Part shown: positions 48,205 through 57,199 of the stretch, one piece after another
How positions within the stretch are numbered: position 1 is the stretch's first letter
How the letters are laid out: each line of letters starts with the position of its first letter
Source of the DNA: Shewanella sp. 10N.286.48.A6
Lineage (GTDB): Bacteria; Pseudomonadota; Gammaproteobacteria; Enterobacterales; Shewanellaceae
Assembly (NCBI RefSeq): GCF_002873135.1
Contig: NZ_MCVI01000072.1
Span: forward strand, 88,488 to 152,487
Direction of reading: 5' to 3'
DNA: 64,000 nt
The notes under the pieces: generated by a model
What the model was told of the DNA's origin: nothing
Seen by the model: the letters and a program-made list of their open reading frames with translations, nothing else
Databases searched by the model: none
Position numbers and translations under genes: made by a program

Positions 48205-48624
48205 TTATTCTGAAATGACTAATACCCCTATATTTTCAGGGTGTTTATCTATTTGGGCTAACTCATTTGATTGATTGGTAAAATAGCCAAATTGTTTCGC
48301 CATTGTGACGTTATCTTGTCTTGCTTGAACAATTATTTTTTGCGCTAGCTCTCTATTAAACTGCGTAAGCATTTCCGTGGTTTGTTGATATAAGGCATAA
48401 TCGAAGGATGAACGGTGAATAACCGTAATGGTTTCCATCGGTTGTACTTCGGCTTGTGCTGTCATTGGCATAATGGCTGCGCCAGCAACAAGCCCTGCAA
48501 GTAGCGGCATAGTATAGAGTGACTTAGTAAACTTTTTTACATAACTCATTAACGTATTACGGCTGCTTGTTAGTGATTTAAGGGTTCCATTATTAGATTG
48601 TACATAGGTGCTTTGACTGAACAT
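48205..48624 (-). CDS. Exported protein of unknown function
   Basis: 139 residues. The start at 48624 has AGAGGA close upstream; the frame stays open to 48714 but without a ribosome site. An internal hydrophobic stretch (TMPLLAGLVAGAAIMPMTAQA) ends in a signal-peptidase site, preceded by a basic polar 40-residue leader, unusually long. The mature part is about 75 residues with METITVIHRSSFDYALYQQ. No family recognised. Lies between miaB and ubiF. Confidence 0.65.
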   Translation of the reverse strand: MFSQSTYVQSNNGTLKSLTSSRNTLMSYVKKFTKSLYTMPLLAGLVAGAAIMPMTAQAEVQPMETITVIHRSSFDYALYQQTTEMLTQFNRELAQKIIVQARQDNVTMAKQFGYFTNQSNELAQIDKHPENIGVLVISE

Positions 48625-48885
48625 ACTATCCTCTCTTACCTTGGCATTTAAGGGGTTGGTTGCAAGGCATGTCATACTAGACAGTCTCAGTATAAGGTAA
48701 GGTTTGGTGGTCAAAGTTTAATCAGTGTAAGCAAGTGTTGCTCAAACTCAAGATAGCAACATATCGATACGATTGAGGCGTTACAGACATCTTTGTACAT
48801 AGTTTAAGTGACGCTTATTGGCACATAATAGTAGCCGCTGTCATGGCGTTTCAGTATTACAGCTTTTTATTAAGGTAAATAAACA

Positions 48886-50109
48886 ATGCATCAAGCATCG
48901 AATGTAGTTGAACATGATGTCGTCATCGTTGGCGGAGGTATGGTGGGCGCAGCTGTAGCTGTGGGGTTAGGTCAGCTTGGCTTAAATGTTGCCATGGTTG
49001 AAGCATTCGCGCCTAAAGCCTATTTACCTGAGCAGCCCTTAGACTTACGCGTATCAGCTATTAGTGTGGCCTCTGAGCAATTACTTGAACGCTTGGGCGT
49101 AATGGAGCAATTACGCACTATGCGTCATGTGGCCTATAAAGGTTTAGAAACCTGGGAGCTCGATGATTGCATTACCCGTTTTCATGCTGATCAGATCGAT
49201 GAATCACATCTGGGCTATTTTTTTGAGAACCGCTTAATTCAACTGAGTCTGTGGCAGCAAATTGAAAAGATGGACAATGTGCATTGTTATTGCCCTGATA
49301 GCGTTGCTAAGTTCGAGCGTATTGAAATGAGCAATAGTGACGTAAAATCATTGTCTCAAGGAATTAAAGCGACCCTTAAAAGTGGCGTTGAATTACATGC
49401 ATCATTATTAGTTGGCGCAGATGGGGCTAACTCACAAGTAAGACAATGGGCCGGTATTGGTATTACTGGCTGGGATTATGCTCAGTCAGCCATGCTCATT
49501 AATGTTGAAACTGACACCGCGCAGCAAGACATAACTTGGCAACAGTTTACCCCTCAAGGGCCACGCTCATTACTGCCATTACCGGGTAATAACGCCTCAT
49601 TAGTATGGTATGACAGTAATAGTCGCATTAAGCAGCTTATGCAGCTCAATCATAAACAACTGGCTGAGCAAATTAAGCTTAACTTTCCATCAAGGCTTGA
49701 TGAGAACTTTACCGTTATAGCTAGAGGCAGTTTCCCGCTCACAAGACGTCATGCCCAAGATTATTGCCAAGATAATATTGTGATTTTAGGTGATGCAGCC
49801 CATACCATTAACCCGCTTGCAGGGCAGGGCGTCAATATTGGTTTTAAAGATGTCGATGTATTGATTGCAACCATTGCCGATGCAGTAGGCAATGATAAAC
49901 CTTGGTGGACAGCATCTTGTTTAAAGCAGTATCAATGCAAACGTTATAGCGATAATTTATTGATGATGTCAGCAATGGATGCATTCTATGCAGGCTTTAG
50001 TAATGATTTATTACCAATAAAACTGTTAAGAAATGGGTTGTTGAAACTGGCAAACTACGATAATCCGATCAAACAGAAAGTGCTTAAATACGCATTGGGT
50101 TTAGCGTAA
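48886..50109 (+). CDS. ubiF: 3-demethoxyubiquinol 3-hydroxylase (UbiF-type FAD monooxygenase)
   Basis: 407 residues. FAD site VIVGGGMVGAAVAVGL, the LLVGADGANSQVR motif and the second FAD motif VILGDAAHTINPLAGQGVN place it in the UbiH/UbiF/VisC family. Position next to miaB and the tRNA array matches ubiF of E. coli, so I name it so; a paralogue such as ubiI is less likely. It hydroxylates the quinone ring in aerobic ubiquinone synthesis at the membrane. Confidence 0.88.
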   Translation: MHQASNVVEHDVVIVGGGMVGAAVAVGLGQLGLNVAMVEAFAPKAYLPEQPLDLRVSAISVASEQLLERLGVMEQLRTMRHVAYKGLETWELDDCITRFHADQIDESHLGYFFENRLIQLSLWQQIEKMDNVHCYCPDSVAKFERIEMSNSDVKSLSQGIKATLKSGVELHASLLVGADGANSQVRQWAGIGITGWDYAQSAMLINVETDTAQQDITWQQFTPQGPRSLLPLPGNNASLVWYDSNSRIKQLMQLNHKQLAEQIKLNFPSRLDENFTVIARGSFPLTRRHAQDYCQDNIVILGDAAHTINPLAGQGVNIGFKDVDVLIATIADAVGNDKPWWTASCLKQYQCKRYSDNLLMMSAMDAFYAGFSNDLLPIKLLRNGLLKLANYDNPIKQKVLKYALGLA

Positions 50110-50176
50110 CTTATTCTATTTAATCAGCAATCACGCCTTCCCCCACCACGCAATTTCTAATGGCGGTTAACTATAT

Positions 50177-50200
50177 TCACTGTGAACTTTTTCACAGTGA
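50177..50200. promoter_or_regulatory. Perfect CRP-type palindrome between ubiF and pth
   Basis: TCACTGTGAA, CTTT, TTCACAGTGA: a 10-base perfect inverted repeat whose core is TGTGA-N6-TCACA, the CRP consensus (50181-50196). It is 68 bases after ubiF and about 170 before pth. It could be a CRP site or an RNA hairpin ending ubiF; no T-run follows. Confidence 0.45.
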
Positions 50201-50371
50201 GGTTATCCCCATTCTGTCTAATTATCACAGTGTATTTGTTGAGTTCAGTTTTGAGTGTTAAAATGCCGCGCTTTAGCGCCTTCAAATCACAAAATCTTAG
50301 TCTATAACTATTAAGATGGATAAATGATATTGAAGATAACGCAGTCATTTAACCACTGAAATTGAGTGCTA

Positions 50372-50959
50372 ATGAGTCAAATAAAACTAATTGTCGGCCT
50401 TGCTAACCCAGGTGCAGAATACGCCCACACTCGTCATAATGCGGGTGCATGGTATGTACAAGAGTTAGCGCGTTTATGTGGCGCCACCTTAGCGCCAGAC
50501 AGTAAATATTTTGGCTTAACCGCCAGAGTCACTATTGATGGTAAAGATGTGCGTCTACTTATACCTACTACGTTTATGAATTTAAGCGGTAAGTCAGTGG
50601 GCGCATTAGCGAACTTTTTTCGTATTTTACCTGAAGAGATATTAGTGGCCCATGATGAGCTTGATATGGAGCCGGGCGTTGCCAAGTTTAAATTGGGCGG
50701 TGGTCATGGTGGTCATAACGGCTTAAAAGATATTATTGCTAAGCTTGCCAATGAAAAAGGCTTTTACCGATTACGTATTGGTATTGGTCACCCTGGAGAT
50801 AAAAACCGCGTCAGTGGTTATGTCTTAGGTAAAGCGCCAGCGAGCGATCAAGAAAAGATGGACGCAGCAATAGATGAAGCGGTGCGTTCAACTGAAATAT
50901 TGTTTAAACAAGACATGGCGAAAGCGATGCACCGATTACACACATTCAAAGCGCTCTAA
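50372..50959 (+). CDS. pth: Peptidyl-tRNA hydrolase
   Basis: 195 residues from the ATG at 50372 (a GTG two codons earlier is possible). [19 protein letters not shown] holds the active-site Asn and catalytic His22, and [10 protein letters not shown] the Asp; [13 protein letters not shown] follows. It recycles peptidyl-tRNA released from stalled ribosomes. Paired with ychF downstream, the usual gammaproteobacterial order. Confidence 0.97.
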   Translation: MSQIKLIVGLANPGAEYAHTRHNAGAWYVQELARLCGATLAPDSKYFGLTARVTIDGKDVRLLIPTTFMNLSGKSVGALANFFRILPEEILVAHDELDMEPGVAKFKLGGGHGGHNGLKDIIAKLANEKGFYRLRIGIGHPGDKNRVSGYVLGKAPASDQEKMDAAIDEAVRSTEILFKQDMAKAMHRLHTFKAL

Positions 50960-51034
50960 TTAGCCGCGCTTTGATTATTGATTTGACACAACTTACCACT
51001 TCCTAGGTGAGTTTAATTATATAAAGGTAAAAAT

Positions 51035-52126
51035 ATGGGTTTTAAATGCGGCATTGTGGGTTTGCCAAATGTTGGTAAGTCAACACTATTTAATGCGTTA
51101 ACTAAAGCAGGAATCGAAGCTGCTAACTTCCCGTTTTGTACCATTGAGCCAAATACGGGTGTGGTTCCAGTACCTGATCCACGTTTAGATGCATTAGCAG
51201 CGATTGTTAATCCAGAACGTATTTTACCGACTACAATGGAATTTGTGGATATTGCAGGTTTAGTTGCTGGCGCATCAAAAGGTGAAGGTTTAGGTAACAA
51301 GTTCCTAGCTAACATTCGTGAAACGGATGCCATTGGTCACGTTGTACGTTGTTTTGAAGATGACAACATCGTTCATGTTGCTAACAAGGTTGACCCTGCA
51401 GGCGATATTGATGTTATCAACACTGAACTTGCGTTAGCGGATTTAGACAGCTTAGAGCGTGCTATCTTCCGTCAGCAAAAGCGCGCTAAAGGCGGCGACA
51501 AAGATGCTAAGTTTGAAGTAGAAGTACTTGAAAAAATGCGTCCAACTTTAGATGAAGGCCAAATGCTGCGTTCATTAGAGTTAAGCAAAGAAGAAATGGC
51601 TGCAATTGCCTACCTTAACTTCTTAACCCTAAAGCCAACCATGTACATTGCTAACGTATCTGAAGATGGATTTGAGAATAATCCACATTTAGATGCTGTT
51701 AAAGCCATTGCCGCGACAGAAAACGCCGTGGTGGTTGCAGTATGTGCCGCTATTGAGTCTGAGCTTGCTGAGATGGACGCTGAAGAGCGTGATGAGTTTA
51801 TGGCAGACCTTGGTCTTGATGAGCCAGGGCTTGATCGCGTTATTCGTGGTGGTTATGAATTATTGGACTTACAGACTTACTTTACTGCAGGTGTAAAAGA
51901 AGTAAGAGCATGGACTGTGCCAGTAGGCGCCAGTGCGCCACAAGCTGCTGGTGTGATCCACACCGACTTTGAGCGTGGCTTTATTCGCGCCCAAGTAATG
52001 GCCTATGATGACTTTATCGAGTTTAATGGTGAAGCAGGTGCTAAAGAAGCAGGTAAGTTACGCGTAGAAGGTAAAGCTTATATCGTTAAAGATGGCGATG
52101 TAATGCATTTCTTATTCAACGTATAA
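51035..52126 (+). CDS. ychF: Ribosome-binding ATPase YchF
   Basis: 363 residues, exact family length. Walker [29 protein letters not shown] as G3, and NKVDPAGD in place of the GTPase NKxD, consistent with ATP preference; helical domain and C-terminal TGS domain complete. Binds ribosomes and is linked to oxidative-stress control. 75 bases after pth with AAAGG ribosome site. Confidence 0.98.
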   Translation: MGFKCGIVGLPNVGKSTLFNALTKAGIEAANFPFCTIEPNTGVVPVPDPRLDALAAIVNPERILPTTMEFVDIAGLVAGASKGEGLGNKFLANIRETDAIGHVVRCFEDDNIVHVANKVDPAGDIDVINTELALADLDSLERAIFRQQKRAKGGDKDAKFEVEVLEKMRPTLDEGQMLRSLELSKEEMAAIAYLNFLTLKPTMYIANVSEDGFENNPHLDAVKAIAATENAVVVAVCAAIESELAEMDAEERDEFMADLGLDEPGLDRVIRGGYELLDLQTYFTAGVKEVRAWTVPVGASAPQAAGVIHTDFERGFIRAQVMAYDDFIEFNGEAGAKEAGKLRVEGKAYIVKDGDVMHFLFNV

Positions 52127-52262
52127 ATAGTATTTGTAGACTTTAATTAGTCAAACAAGCGGTCGAGGTTAACTTTTTTGGTCAAATATGCCGATTTGCT
52201 ACGCAGTTTGGTGAACTTATAGCCGAACAGTGCCAATTGATGAAAATAGCTAAAAAAAGCAG

Positions 52263-52291
52263 TTGACCTCGATACGCTGAATAAGCATAAT
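52263..52291 (+). promoter_or_regulatory. Promoter of the tRNA array
   Basis: TTGACC (-35), 17-base spacer, CATAAT (-10), followed by a GC-rich ACGCCCCGTCC discriminator of the kind found at stringently controlled stable-RNA promoters. The first tRNA begins 41 bases downstream. Confidence 0.85.
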
Positions 52292-52331
52292 ACGCCCCGT
52301 CCTCACGACGAGGGCAACGAAAGATAAAGTG

Positions 52332-52408
52332 GCAATGTAGCTCAGCTGGTTAGAGCACAGCATTCATAATGCTGGGGTCGCAGGTTCAAGTCCCGCCATT
52401 GCTACCAT
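52332..52408 (+). tRNA. metT: tRNA-Met(CAT), elongator type
   Basis: 77 bases with encoded CCA. Anticodon CAT in a TTCATAA loop, D-arm TAGCTCAGCTGG, T-arm GCAGGTTCAAGTCCCGC. Acceptor ends pair with a G-U at position 1. Resembles elongator Met of E. coli rather than initiator or Ile2. Confidence 0.95.
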
Positions 52409-52530
52409 CTTCTCAAGATGTCAAACTAGAGATTCGCTGGTTAGTTAAAGCCGCAAGGTTTTAGAAATATGACTGGCTACCTTCTCAAGGTTAAATGAGC
52501 ATCGTGTTCTGGATGTTAAACAGAGTCAGT

Positions 52531-52615
<85 letters not shown>

Positions 52616-52663
52616 TTATATAGAAAGGCTGGCATTAGCGGGTTTTTCGAAAAAGCTTTAGAT

Positions 52664-52738
52664 TGGGATATCGCCAAGTGGTAAGGCACCGGGTTTTGAT
52701 CTCGGCATCCCCAGGTTCGAATCCTGGTATCCCAGCCA
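52664..52738 (+). tRNA. tRNA-Gln(TTG), copy 1
   Basis: 75 bases including CCA. Anticodon TTG; TGGGATA acceptor pairs with TATCCCA. Identical by eye to the two other Gln copies. Confidence 0.95.
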
Positions 52739-52763
52739 TTTTAAAGTAAGTAGACAAGATTAT

Positions 52764-52838
52764 TGGGATATCGCCAAGTGGTAAGGCACCGGGTTTTGAT
52801 CTCGGCATCCCCAGGTTCGAATCCTGGTATCCCAGCCA
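52764..52838 (+). tRNA. tRNA-Gln(TTG), copy 2
   Basis: 75 bases including CCA, 25 bases after copy 1 and identical to it by eye. Confidence 0.95.
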
Positions 52839-52843
52839 TCTTA

Positions 52844-52920
52844 GGCAATGTAGCTCAGCTGGTTAGAGCACAGCATTCATAATGCTGGGGTCGCAGGTTC
52901 AAGTCCCGCCATTGCTACCA
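52844..52920 (+). tRNA. metU: tRNA-Met(CAT), second copy
   Basis: 77 bases, identical by eye to the first Met gene, only 5 bases after Gln copy 2. Confidence 0.95.
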
Positions 52921-52982
52921 TGTTTAAAGGTAGATTAGTGGGTAACGCTATGCTACTTAGTTAGAAAAGAGCAACAACAGAG

Positions 52983-53010
52983 TTTACACTATATATAATT
53001 AGTGTATATT
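52983..53010 (+). promoter_or_regulatory. Internal promoter with dyad in the tRNA array
   Basis: TTTACA (-35), 16-base spacer, TATATT (-10), 16 bases before the second tRNA-Leu. ACACTA (52986-52991) and TAGTGT (53000-53005) make a dyad spanning both boxes. Could give separate transcription of the last two tRNAs. Confidence 0.5.
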
Positions 53011-53026
53011 CTGAGAAAGATTTGAT

Positions 53027-53111
<85 letters not shown>

Positions 53112-53167
53112 TCAAATTTTTTCAATATGTAAACCTTCCTTTATGAAAAGTTATACATAACCAATTT

Positions 53168-53242
53168 TGGGATATCGCCAAGTGGTAAGGCACCGGGTTT
53201 TGATCTCGGCATCCCCAGGTTCGAATCCTGGTATCCCAGCCA
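53168..53242 (+). tRNA. tRNA-Gln(TTG), copy 3
   Basis: 75 bases including CCA, identical by eye to copies 1 and 2; last gene of the array. Confidence 0.95.
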
Positions 53243-53265
53243 AATTTAGCCTCACGGTTAAAGCA

Positions 53266-53292
53266 AGAGCCCGTCTTATGACGGGCTTTTTG
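53266..53292 (+). terminator. Terminator of the tRNA array
   Basis: AGCCCGTC, loop TTAT, GACGGGCT followed by TTTT: strong hairpin 26 bases after the last tRNA. Confidence 0.93.
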
Positions 53293-53434
53293 TTGCCTGA
53301 AATTTATGATTTATCTTCTTATATTTATCCATTATCACTTATCGATTGAGGCATATGATTATTTTTGTATGATGGATAAGTCATACGTTCCAAATTATTA
53401 CTTTCTAAATTATTACATTCAGAGTCTGCCCGAA

Positions 53435-53917
53435 ATGCCAATTAATCCAATTACAGAGTCAATGTGGCCTGAAATCTATAAACTCCAATCGCAAGTGTAT
53501 GTGGATATTGAACCAGAGCCGCTCGAAGTCCTTCGGGATAAATGGCAGCATTCTGCTCACTGCTGTTTTGTCTATCAAAATGAAGAGCAAAAGGTAATGG
53601 CTTATCTATTGGCTCATGTTTGGGCTAATGAAACGCCTCCTAAGCTCTATCAGACACTTTCTGAGAAAAAGGAGGGTAATAAATTGTTTCTACATGATTT
53701 AGCGGTATCTGCTCTATTAAAAGGCTCAGGAGTCGGTAAGCAAATGGTTGAGCAGTTAAAATTAATTGCTAAGCAATACAATTACTCACAAATACAACTT
53801 GTGGCAATACAAGGCTCAGTCCCTTTTTGGCAAAAAATGGGCTTTGAGATTGATCATGAGCAGGCGGCTAACGCAAGTTATGGCCCTGATGCTAAGATTA
53901 TGAAGCAAGTGCTTTAA
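53435..53917 (+). CDS. GNAT-family N-acetyltransferase
   Basis: 160 residues from the ATG at 53435; the frame is open back to 53306 and ATGs at 53369 and 53372 are also possible, none with a strong ribosome site. LHDLAVSALLKGSGVGKQMVEQL is the acetyl-CoA-binding region in shorter form (GSGVGKQ for the usual RGxGxG), and VPFWQKMGFEI is the usual last motif. Acceptor unknown. Convergent with the envelope operon, sharing the intergenic palindrome. Confidence 0.8.
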   Translation: MPINPITESMWPEIYKLQSQVYVDIEPEPLEVLRDKWQHSAHCCFVYQNEEQKVMAYLLAHVWANETPPKLYQTLSEKKEGNKLFLHDLAVSALLKGSGVGKQMVEQLKLIAKQYNYSQIQLVAIQGSVPFWQKMGFEIDHEQAANASYGPDAKIMKQVL

Positions 53918-53950
53918 TCTGTTTTACTTTCTAAGCCTTAAGCAAATAAA

Positions 53951-53974
53951 AAAATACGGCCAATTGGCCGTATT
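53951..53974 (-). terminator. Palindromic terminator of the Agl/Glt-like operon
   Basis: A perfect 22-base palindrome (AATACGGCCAA / TTGGCCGTATT, 53953-53974). On the minus strand seven T residues follow, which makes a terminator for the operon ending at 54019. On the plus strand no T-run follows. Confidence 0.88.
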
Positions 53975-54018
53975 GTTAACTGATAAAAATTAATTAATCA
54001 TTTATCGCTTACTTCTGT

Positions 54019-55014
54019 CTAGCTGGGTAAGAAGTCGATCGCCCAAATGGTTGTCATTGTTGCAACATCTTCTGCTGGGAAGGTGATTGAACGTAACACA
54101 ACCTTTAGTTGGCGCTCTAATTTGGCATTGTTAAGCTGGCTTGATTGAATATCAACCCGACTAATGCTGCCATTAGGCAGGATCTCAATCTCAAACATGA
54201 CTTTACCTTTGAGGAAAGGGTCTTTACGCAGAGCTCGATTATACAAGGCATATAAACGTGCTTTGTTCGCCTCAAGTGTGCGGCGTAATGCTGCCTCTGA
54301 ACGTTGGCTTCCCGCAGAAGCCAGTTGCTCTTCCTCGGCAATAGCCCCTTGAGTAGCTAACACTTCCTCTTCTGCCAACCTAATTTGTTGGGTGTTTTTA
54401 GTGCTTAAAGCATCTGACGCAACGGTTTGATTGACGGTAGAGGTGGTTAAACTCTCACTTTGGGTATTGGCCGAAGCTGCTAACATCTTACGTTTGACTT
54501 TCACTTCTTGCGCCTGCGTTTGTTCAAGGGCACTTTGAGATGCCGGCTTGATATCAAACGCTTCACGCATTGAAAAAAGCTCATCTTTCATGGCTGCTAG
54601 CCCTGAAGTTTGTGCTTTTTCTTTTGCGGCCTCACGGGTCATTGTCGGCTGTACTATTGGTTTTTCAACAGGTTTATCGACAGGCTTCTCTTCAACCTTT
54701 TCCGGTTCTTTTTCAAGTTCTGGCTCAGGCTCAGGAATAACCTCTGGCTTTTCAGGCACTGGAAGTTGTTTTTCTTTAAGCATTATTTTCGCTAACTGCG
54801 GGGGTAATTGCTCTTTAACTTCTCTTGGCACTTCAACTTGCTCAAGTAAAGGCACACCGATGCCGAACACAGCGTAAATGACCAGTAGTAACACTAAGAT
54901 CTGTTTAAATAACCTATCTTGTTTACTGGGCTTAAATAAATCACCTATGTCGTTAAAGCTATTACCATTTGGGCTACTGCCATTAAACGAATGGGATAAG
55001 CTTGCTGCTGTCAT
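54019..55014 (-). CDS. TonB-like energy transducer with AgmX/PglI-type C-terminal domain
   Basis: 331 residues. The ATG at 55014 has GGAGAG at 7 bases and follows the ExbD stop by one base. One membrane helix (about 36-57), then a Pro/Glu/Lys-rich periplasmic stretch (PEKPEVIPEPEPELEKEP and after) like that of TonB, a helical linker, and a C-terminal domain with LEANKARLYALYNRALRKD, GKVMFEIEILPNGSISRVDI and LRSITFPAED, the pattern of the AgmX/PglI domain known from Myxococcus gliding proteins. It probably carries force across the periplasm, driven by the TolQ/ExbD-like proteins encoded upstream. Last gene of the operon. Confidence 0.82.
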   Translation of the reverse strand: MTAASLSHSFNGSSPNGNSFNDIGDLFKPSKQDRLFKQILVLLLVIYAVFGIGVPLLEQVEVPREVKEQLPPQLAKIMLKEKQLPVPEKPEVIPEPEPELEKEPEKVEEKPVDKPVEKPIVQPTMTREAAKEKAQTSGLAAMKDELFSMREAFDIKPASQSALEQTQAQEVKVKRKMLAASANTQSESLTTSTVNQTVASDALSTKNTQQIRLAEEEVLATQGAIAEEEQLASAGSQRSEAALRRTLEANKARLYALYNRALRKDPFLKGKVMFEIEILPNGSISRVDIQSSQLNNAKLERQLKVVLRSITFPAEDVATMTTIWAIDFLPS

Positions 55015-55015
55015 G

Positions 55016-55546
55016 CTAACTCTCCTCAGCCGTTTTACTGGCTTGGCGCTCAACGGCTAATGACATATTTCTATATCCCGTTTCAGCACAAGCAGCCATA
55101 ATTTGCTTTAACGCCATATAAGGTGTGCTGCTATCGCCAATAATGGTGACGGCACGGCCTTTTTCCTGTTCTGACTCTGTTAACTCAGTACGTTTACTCG
55201 CTTGGTATGTAAGCTCTGTAGTCATCGCTTCAATAAACTCAAGGTTTTCTTGTTCACTGAAGTTAGGCTTATCAGCACTATTTTGCCAAACAGCTCGCTC
55301 TTGGATAAGCACTGTATCTTCAAGTACTGTGATAACCAGGTTTTCAACTGGCAGTTCTTCAGCAATAGAGACAGGTAACTTTATCTTTTCGATATTTTGT
55401 AGAACGCGTACTTCAGATTGATTCACAATCAAGAAGAATACCAAAATCGTAAAGATATCCATCAAGGCAACTAAGTTAAGTTTGCCACCTGATTTAAAGC
55501 GCTTATGGTGCTTAGCAAGTCGTTTGGCTCTGGGTGATTGCTTCAT
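55016..55546 (-). CDS. ExbD/TolR-like proton-channel protein, with conserved Asp
   Basis: 176 residues. A basic N-terminus, one membrane helix (LNLVALMDIFTILVFFLI) with Asp30 at the proton-carrying position of ExbD/TolR, and a periplasmic domain of about 120 residues. Ribosome site GGAGG precedes the ATG, which overlaps the previous stop by four bases. Works with the ExbB/TolQ-like protein to turn proton flow into movement. Compare its neighbour, which has lost this Asp. Confidence 0.87.
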   Translation of the reverse strand: MKQSPRAKRLAKHHKRFKSGGKLNLVALMDIFTILVFFLIVNQSEVRVLQNIEKIKLPVSIAEELPVENLVITVLEDTVLIQERAVWQNSADKPNFSEQENLEFIEAMTTELTYQASKRTELTESEQEKGRAVTIIGDSSTPYMALKQIMAACAETGYRNMSLAVERQASKTAEES

Positions 55547-56091
55547 GATTTGCCTCCTGTGGTTTCACTTACTTGTGTTTCAGCAAGTGATTCTTCAGGT
55601 GCATCGCCTAATGAGATAAGCGGAAACAGTTCAGCATCGACTAGGTTAGCCGCAACCACTGCTTTGTATGAGCGCACGGTATCCATTGCAGTCACAATGG
55701 TCTGATAATCGATATCAGATTCAAGCAAAAGCACTATGTCATTTTTATCGATTTCTTGTTGTTGAAAAGTCAGTTTAAGGTCTTGTAAGTACACAGACAA
55801 AGCCTTGAAATCATAACCTTTCTCTGTTGTTTTAAAACGTTTAAGTAATATGCCTGCAGGGTAGTTGAGCTCAAGACTTTGCTGAGTAATGACCAGTTCC
55901 AATACTTTGGGTTCTTGATCATCTTCAGCTTGTTGAGACTCTGACATAACAGGCAATTGCAGATTTAGTATCCGTACTTGTGAAAATACCAAACTCAGTA
56001 ATAACACAGGCACGAGCACGATCATCAAATTCATAAATGAAGTGATATCGAGTTCTGCATCTTCGGTATTAGGGCGACGACGGCGTCTCAT
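55543..56091 (-). CDS. ExbD/TolR-like protein with Asn in place of the channel Asp
   Basis: 182 residues. MRRRRRPNTEDAELDITSFM leads into one membrane helix. Aligning LDITSFMNLMIVLVP with INVTPFIDVMLVLLI of E. coli ExbD puts Asn21 where the essential Asp should be; Asp15 is outside the helix. The periplasmic part has VLLLESDIDYQTIVTAMDTVRS, typical of the family. It may be a structural partner in a mixed ExbD dimer. Overlaps the next ExbD gene by four bases and follows the TolQ-like gene by five. Confidence 0.85.
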   Translation of the reverse strand: MRRRRRPNTEDAELDITSFMNLMIVLVPVLLLSLVFSQVRILNLQLPVMSESQQAEDDQEPKVLELVITQQSLELNYPAGILLKRFKTTEKGYDFKALSVYLQDLKLTFQQQEIDKNDIVLLLESDIDYQTIVTAMDTVRSYKAVVAANLVDAELFPLISLGDAPEESLAETQVSETTGGKS

Positions 56092-56096
56092 AATTA

Positions 56097-56750
56097 TTAG
56101 CCTCGGTCCGAATCCGCTTGCTTAGAAAATGACAGTGAATTAAGTAATTTAATGCCAGCCATTTCAATTGAATCAACAATAGTCGCAGTTTTAGTTTGCA
56201 GTGTTGAGTGAAATAGAATTAGCGGAATAGCGGTAATAAGACCAAATGCAGTGGTGTTCATTGCAACAGAAATACTGGAAGACAGCAGGTTAGCTTTTTC
56301 AGCTGGATCTGCACTGGCTACCGCAGAGAACGCTGCAATCAGCCCCATAATGGTACCCAGTAGACCAAGTAGCGTAGCAATATTGGCTAAGGTAGCAATA
56401 AATGGCGTGCGCTTTTCAAGTCTCAACATGTACTCCATGATGGTTTCTTCCATGGCGTATTCCACATCTTCACGGCGATTAGCTTGTGAAATTCTGACGA
56501 TACCAGATTGCAATACATCAAATACAGGGGCTTTATTATTTTGCGCATGTTGACTGATTGTCGCGACATCACCGCTTTTAAGTGCTTCTTTGATTAACGA
56601 GAATGCTTTTTGGTTAGTGCGATGAGCTGAACTGAGATATAACCAGCGTTCGATAGTGATGGCCAAACCGACGACTAATACTAGGGCGATAGGGTATATG
56701 AACGGGCCACCATTTTGTAAAAATGCAATAATATGGTCGGTAAAACTCAT
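56097..56750 (-). CDS. MotA/TolQ/ExbB-family proton-channel protein
   Basis: 217 residues with three membrane helices: about 15-35, 112-135 and 160-185. LATLLGLLGTIMGLIAAFSAVA and AMNTTAFGLITAIPLILFHS are the conserved channel-lining segments with the family's threonines. Inner-membrane stator that should form a pentamer around an ExbD dimer. AAGGA ribosome site. A 109-base gap before it is the largest inside the operon and could hold an internal promoter. Confidence 0.93.
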   Translation of the reverse strand: MSFTDHIIAFLQNGGPFIYPIALVLVVGLAITIERWLYLSSAHRTNQKAFSLIKEALKSGDVATISQHAQNNKAPVFDVLQSGIVRISQANRREDVEYAMEETIMEYMLRLEKRTPFIATLANIATLLGLLGTIMGLIAAFSAVASADPAEKANLLSSSISVAMNTTAFGLITAIPLILFHSTLQTKTATIVDSIEMAGIKLLNSLSFSKQADSDRG

Positions 56751-56859
56751 GATATTTTCCTTTTTATAGAGTCGAACGAAGTTGTTTTTGACTCGTCCTA
56801 AATGTAGTTATTTTTTGTTACTGCTTTGGGTTAAACTTTTATCTTGGTGAATACACCCT

Positions 56860-57198
56860 TTATTGTTTTGATGAAGTATTCACACTGAAATCACGTACCT
56901 CTTGTTGGAACTTTTTAGGGTTAATCGGTTTGAATTGCGGCAAGATGATTTGCATATTGTTATCTTGTATTGCTACAGGGTTGGTAATTCCTTGCCAAGG
57001 CATGATGTAAAGCACTTTGGGTTGCTCTTGCGTGCCGGTCACTTTACTTTCAATTAATACGGGTTTGTTTGCTGTGCTGACGGTTTCAGCGGCATTAAGC
57101 TGGCCAATGCTAATGACTGATAGCAGCAAGAGTGTCATAACAGCAATAACCGCTGCGTTTACACGGTATGTTGTCATCGGGGTTAATGAACTAACCAT
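56860..57198 (-). CDS. Small secreted protein of the Agl/Glt-like operon
   Basis: 112 residues. Signal sequence about 8-36 ending LNAAE. The mature part has PKVLYIMPWQGITNP and LPQFKPINPKKFQQEVRDF; no Cys. AAGGA ribosome site near the ATG at 57198, one base after the preceding stop. No family recognised. Its place between a TPR lipoprotein and the TolQ-like gene implies a structural periplasmic role in the machine. Confidence 0.78.
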   Translation of the reverse strand: MVSSLTPMTTYRVNAAVIAVMTLLLLSVISIGQLNAAETVSTANKPVLIESKVTGTQEQPKVLYIMPWQGITNPVAIQDNNMQIILPQFKPINPKKFQQEVRDFSVNTSSKQ

Positions 57199-57199
57199 C

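Noticed and set aside
50157..50348. 63-codon minus-strand frame in the ubiF-pth gap
   Set aside because: Overlaps the CRP-like palindrome, has no ribosome site and no family-like segment; probably chance.
52160..52275. Imperfect inverted repeat (GTCGAGGTTAACT and AGTTGACCTCGAT) around the tRNA promoter
   Set aside because: Arms are about 85 bases apart and one is simply the -35 region; no clear function.
53167..53349. 60-codon frame starting in the third tRNA-Gln
   Set aside because: It reads through a tRNA gene and its terminator, so it is not a gene.
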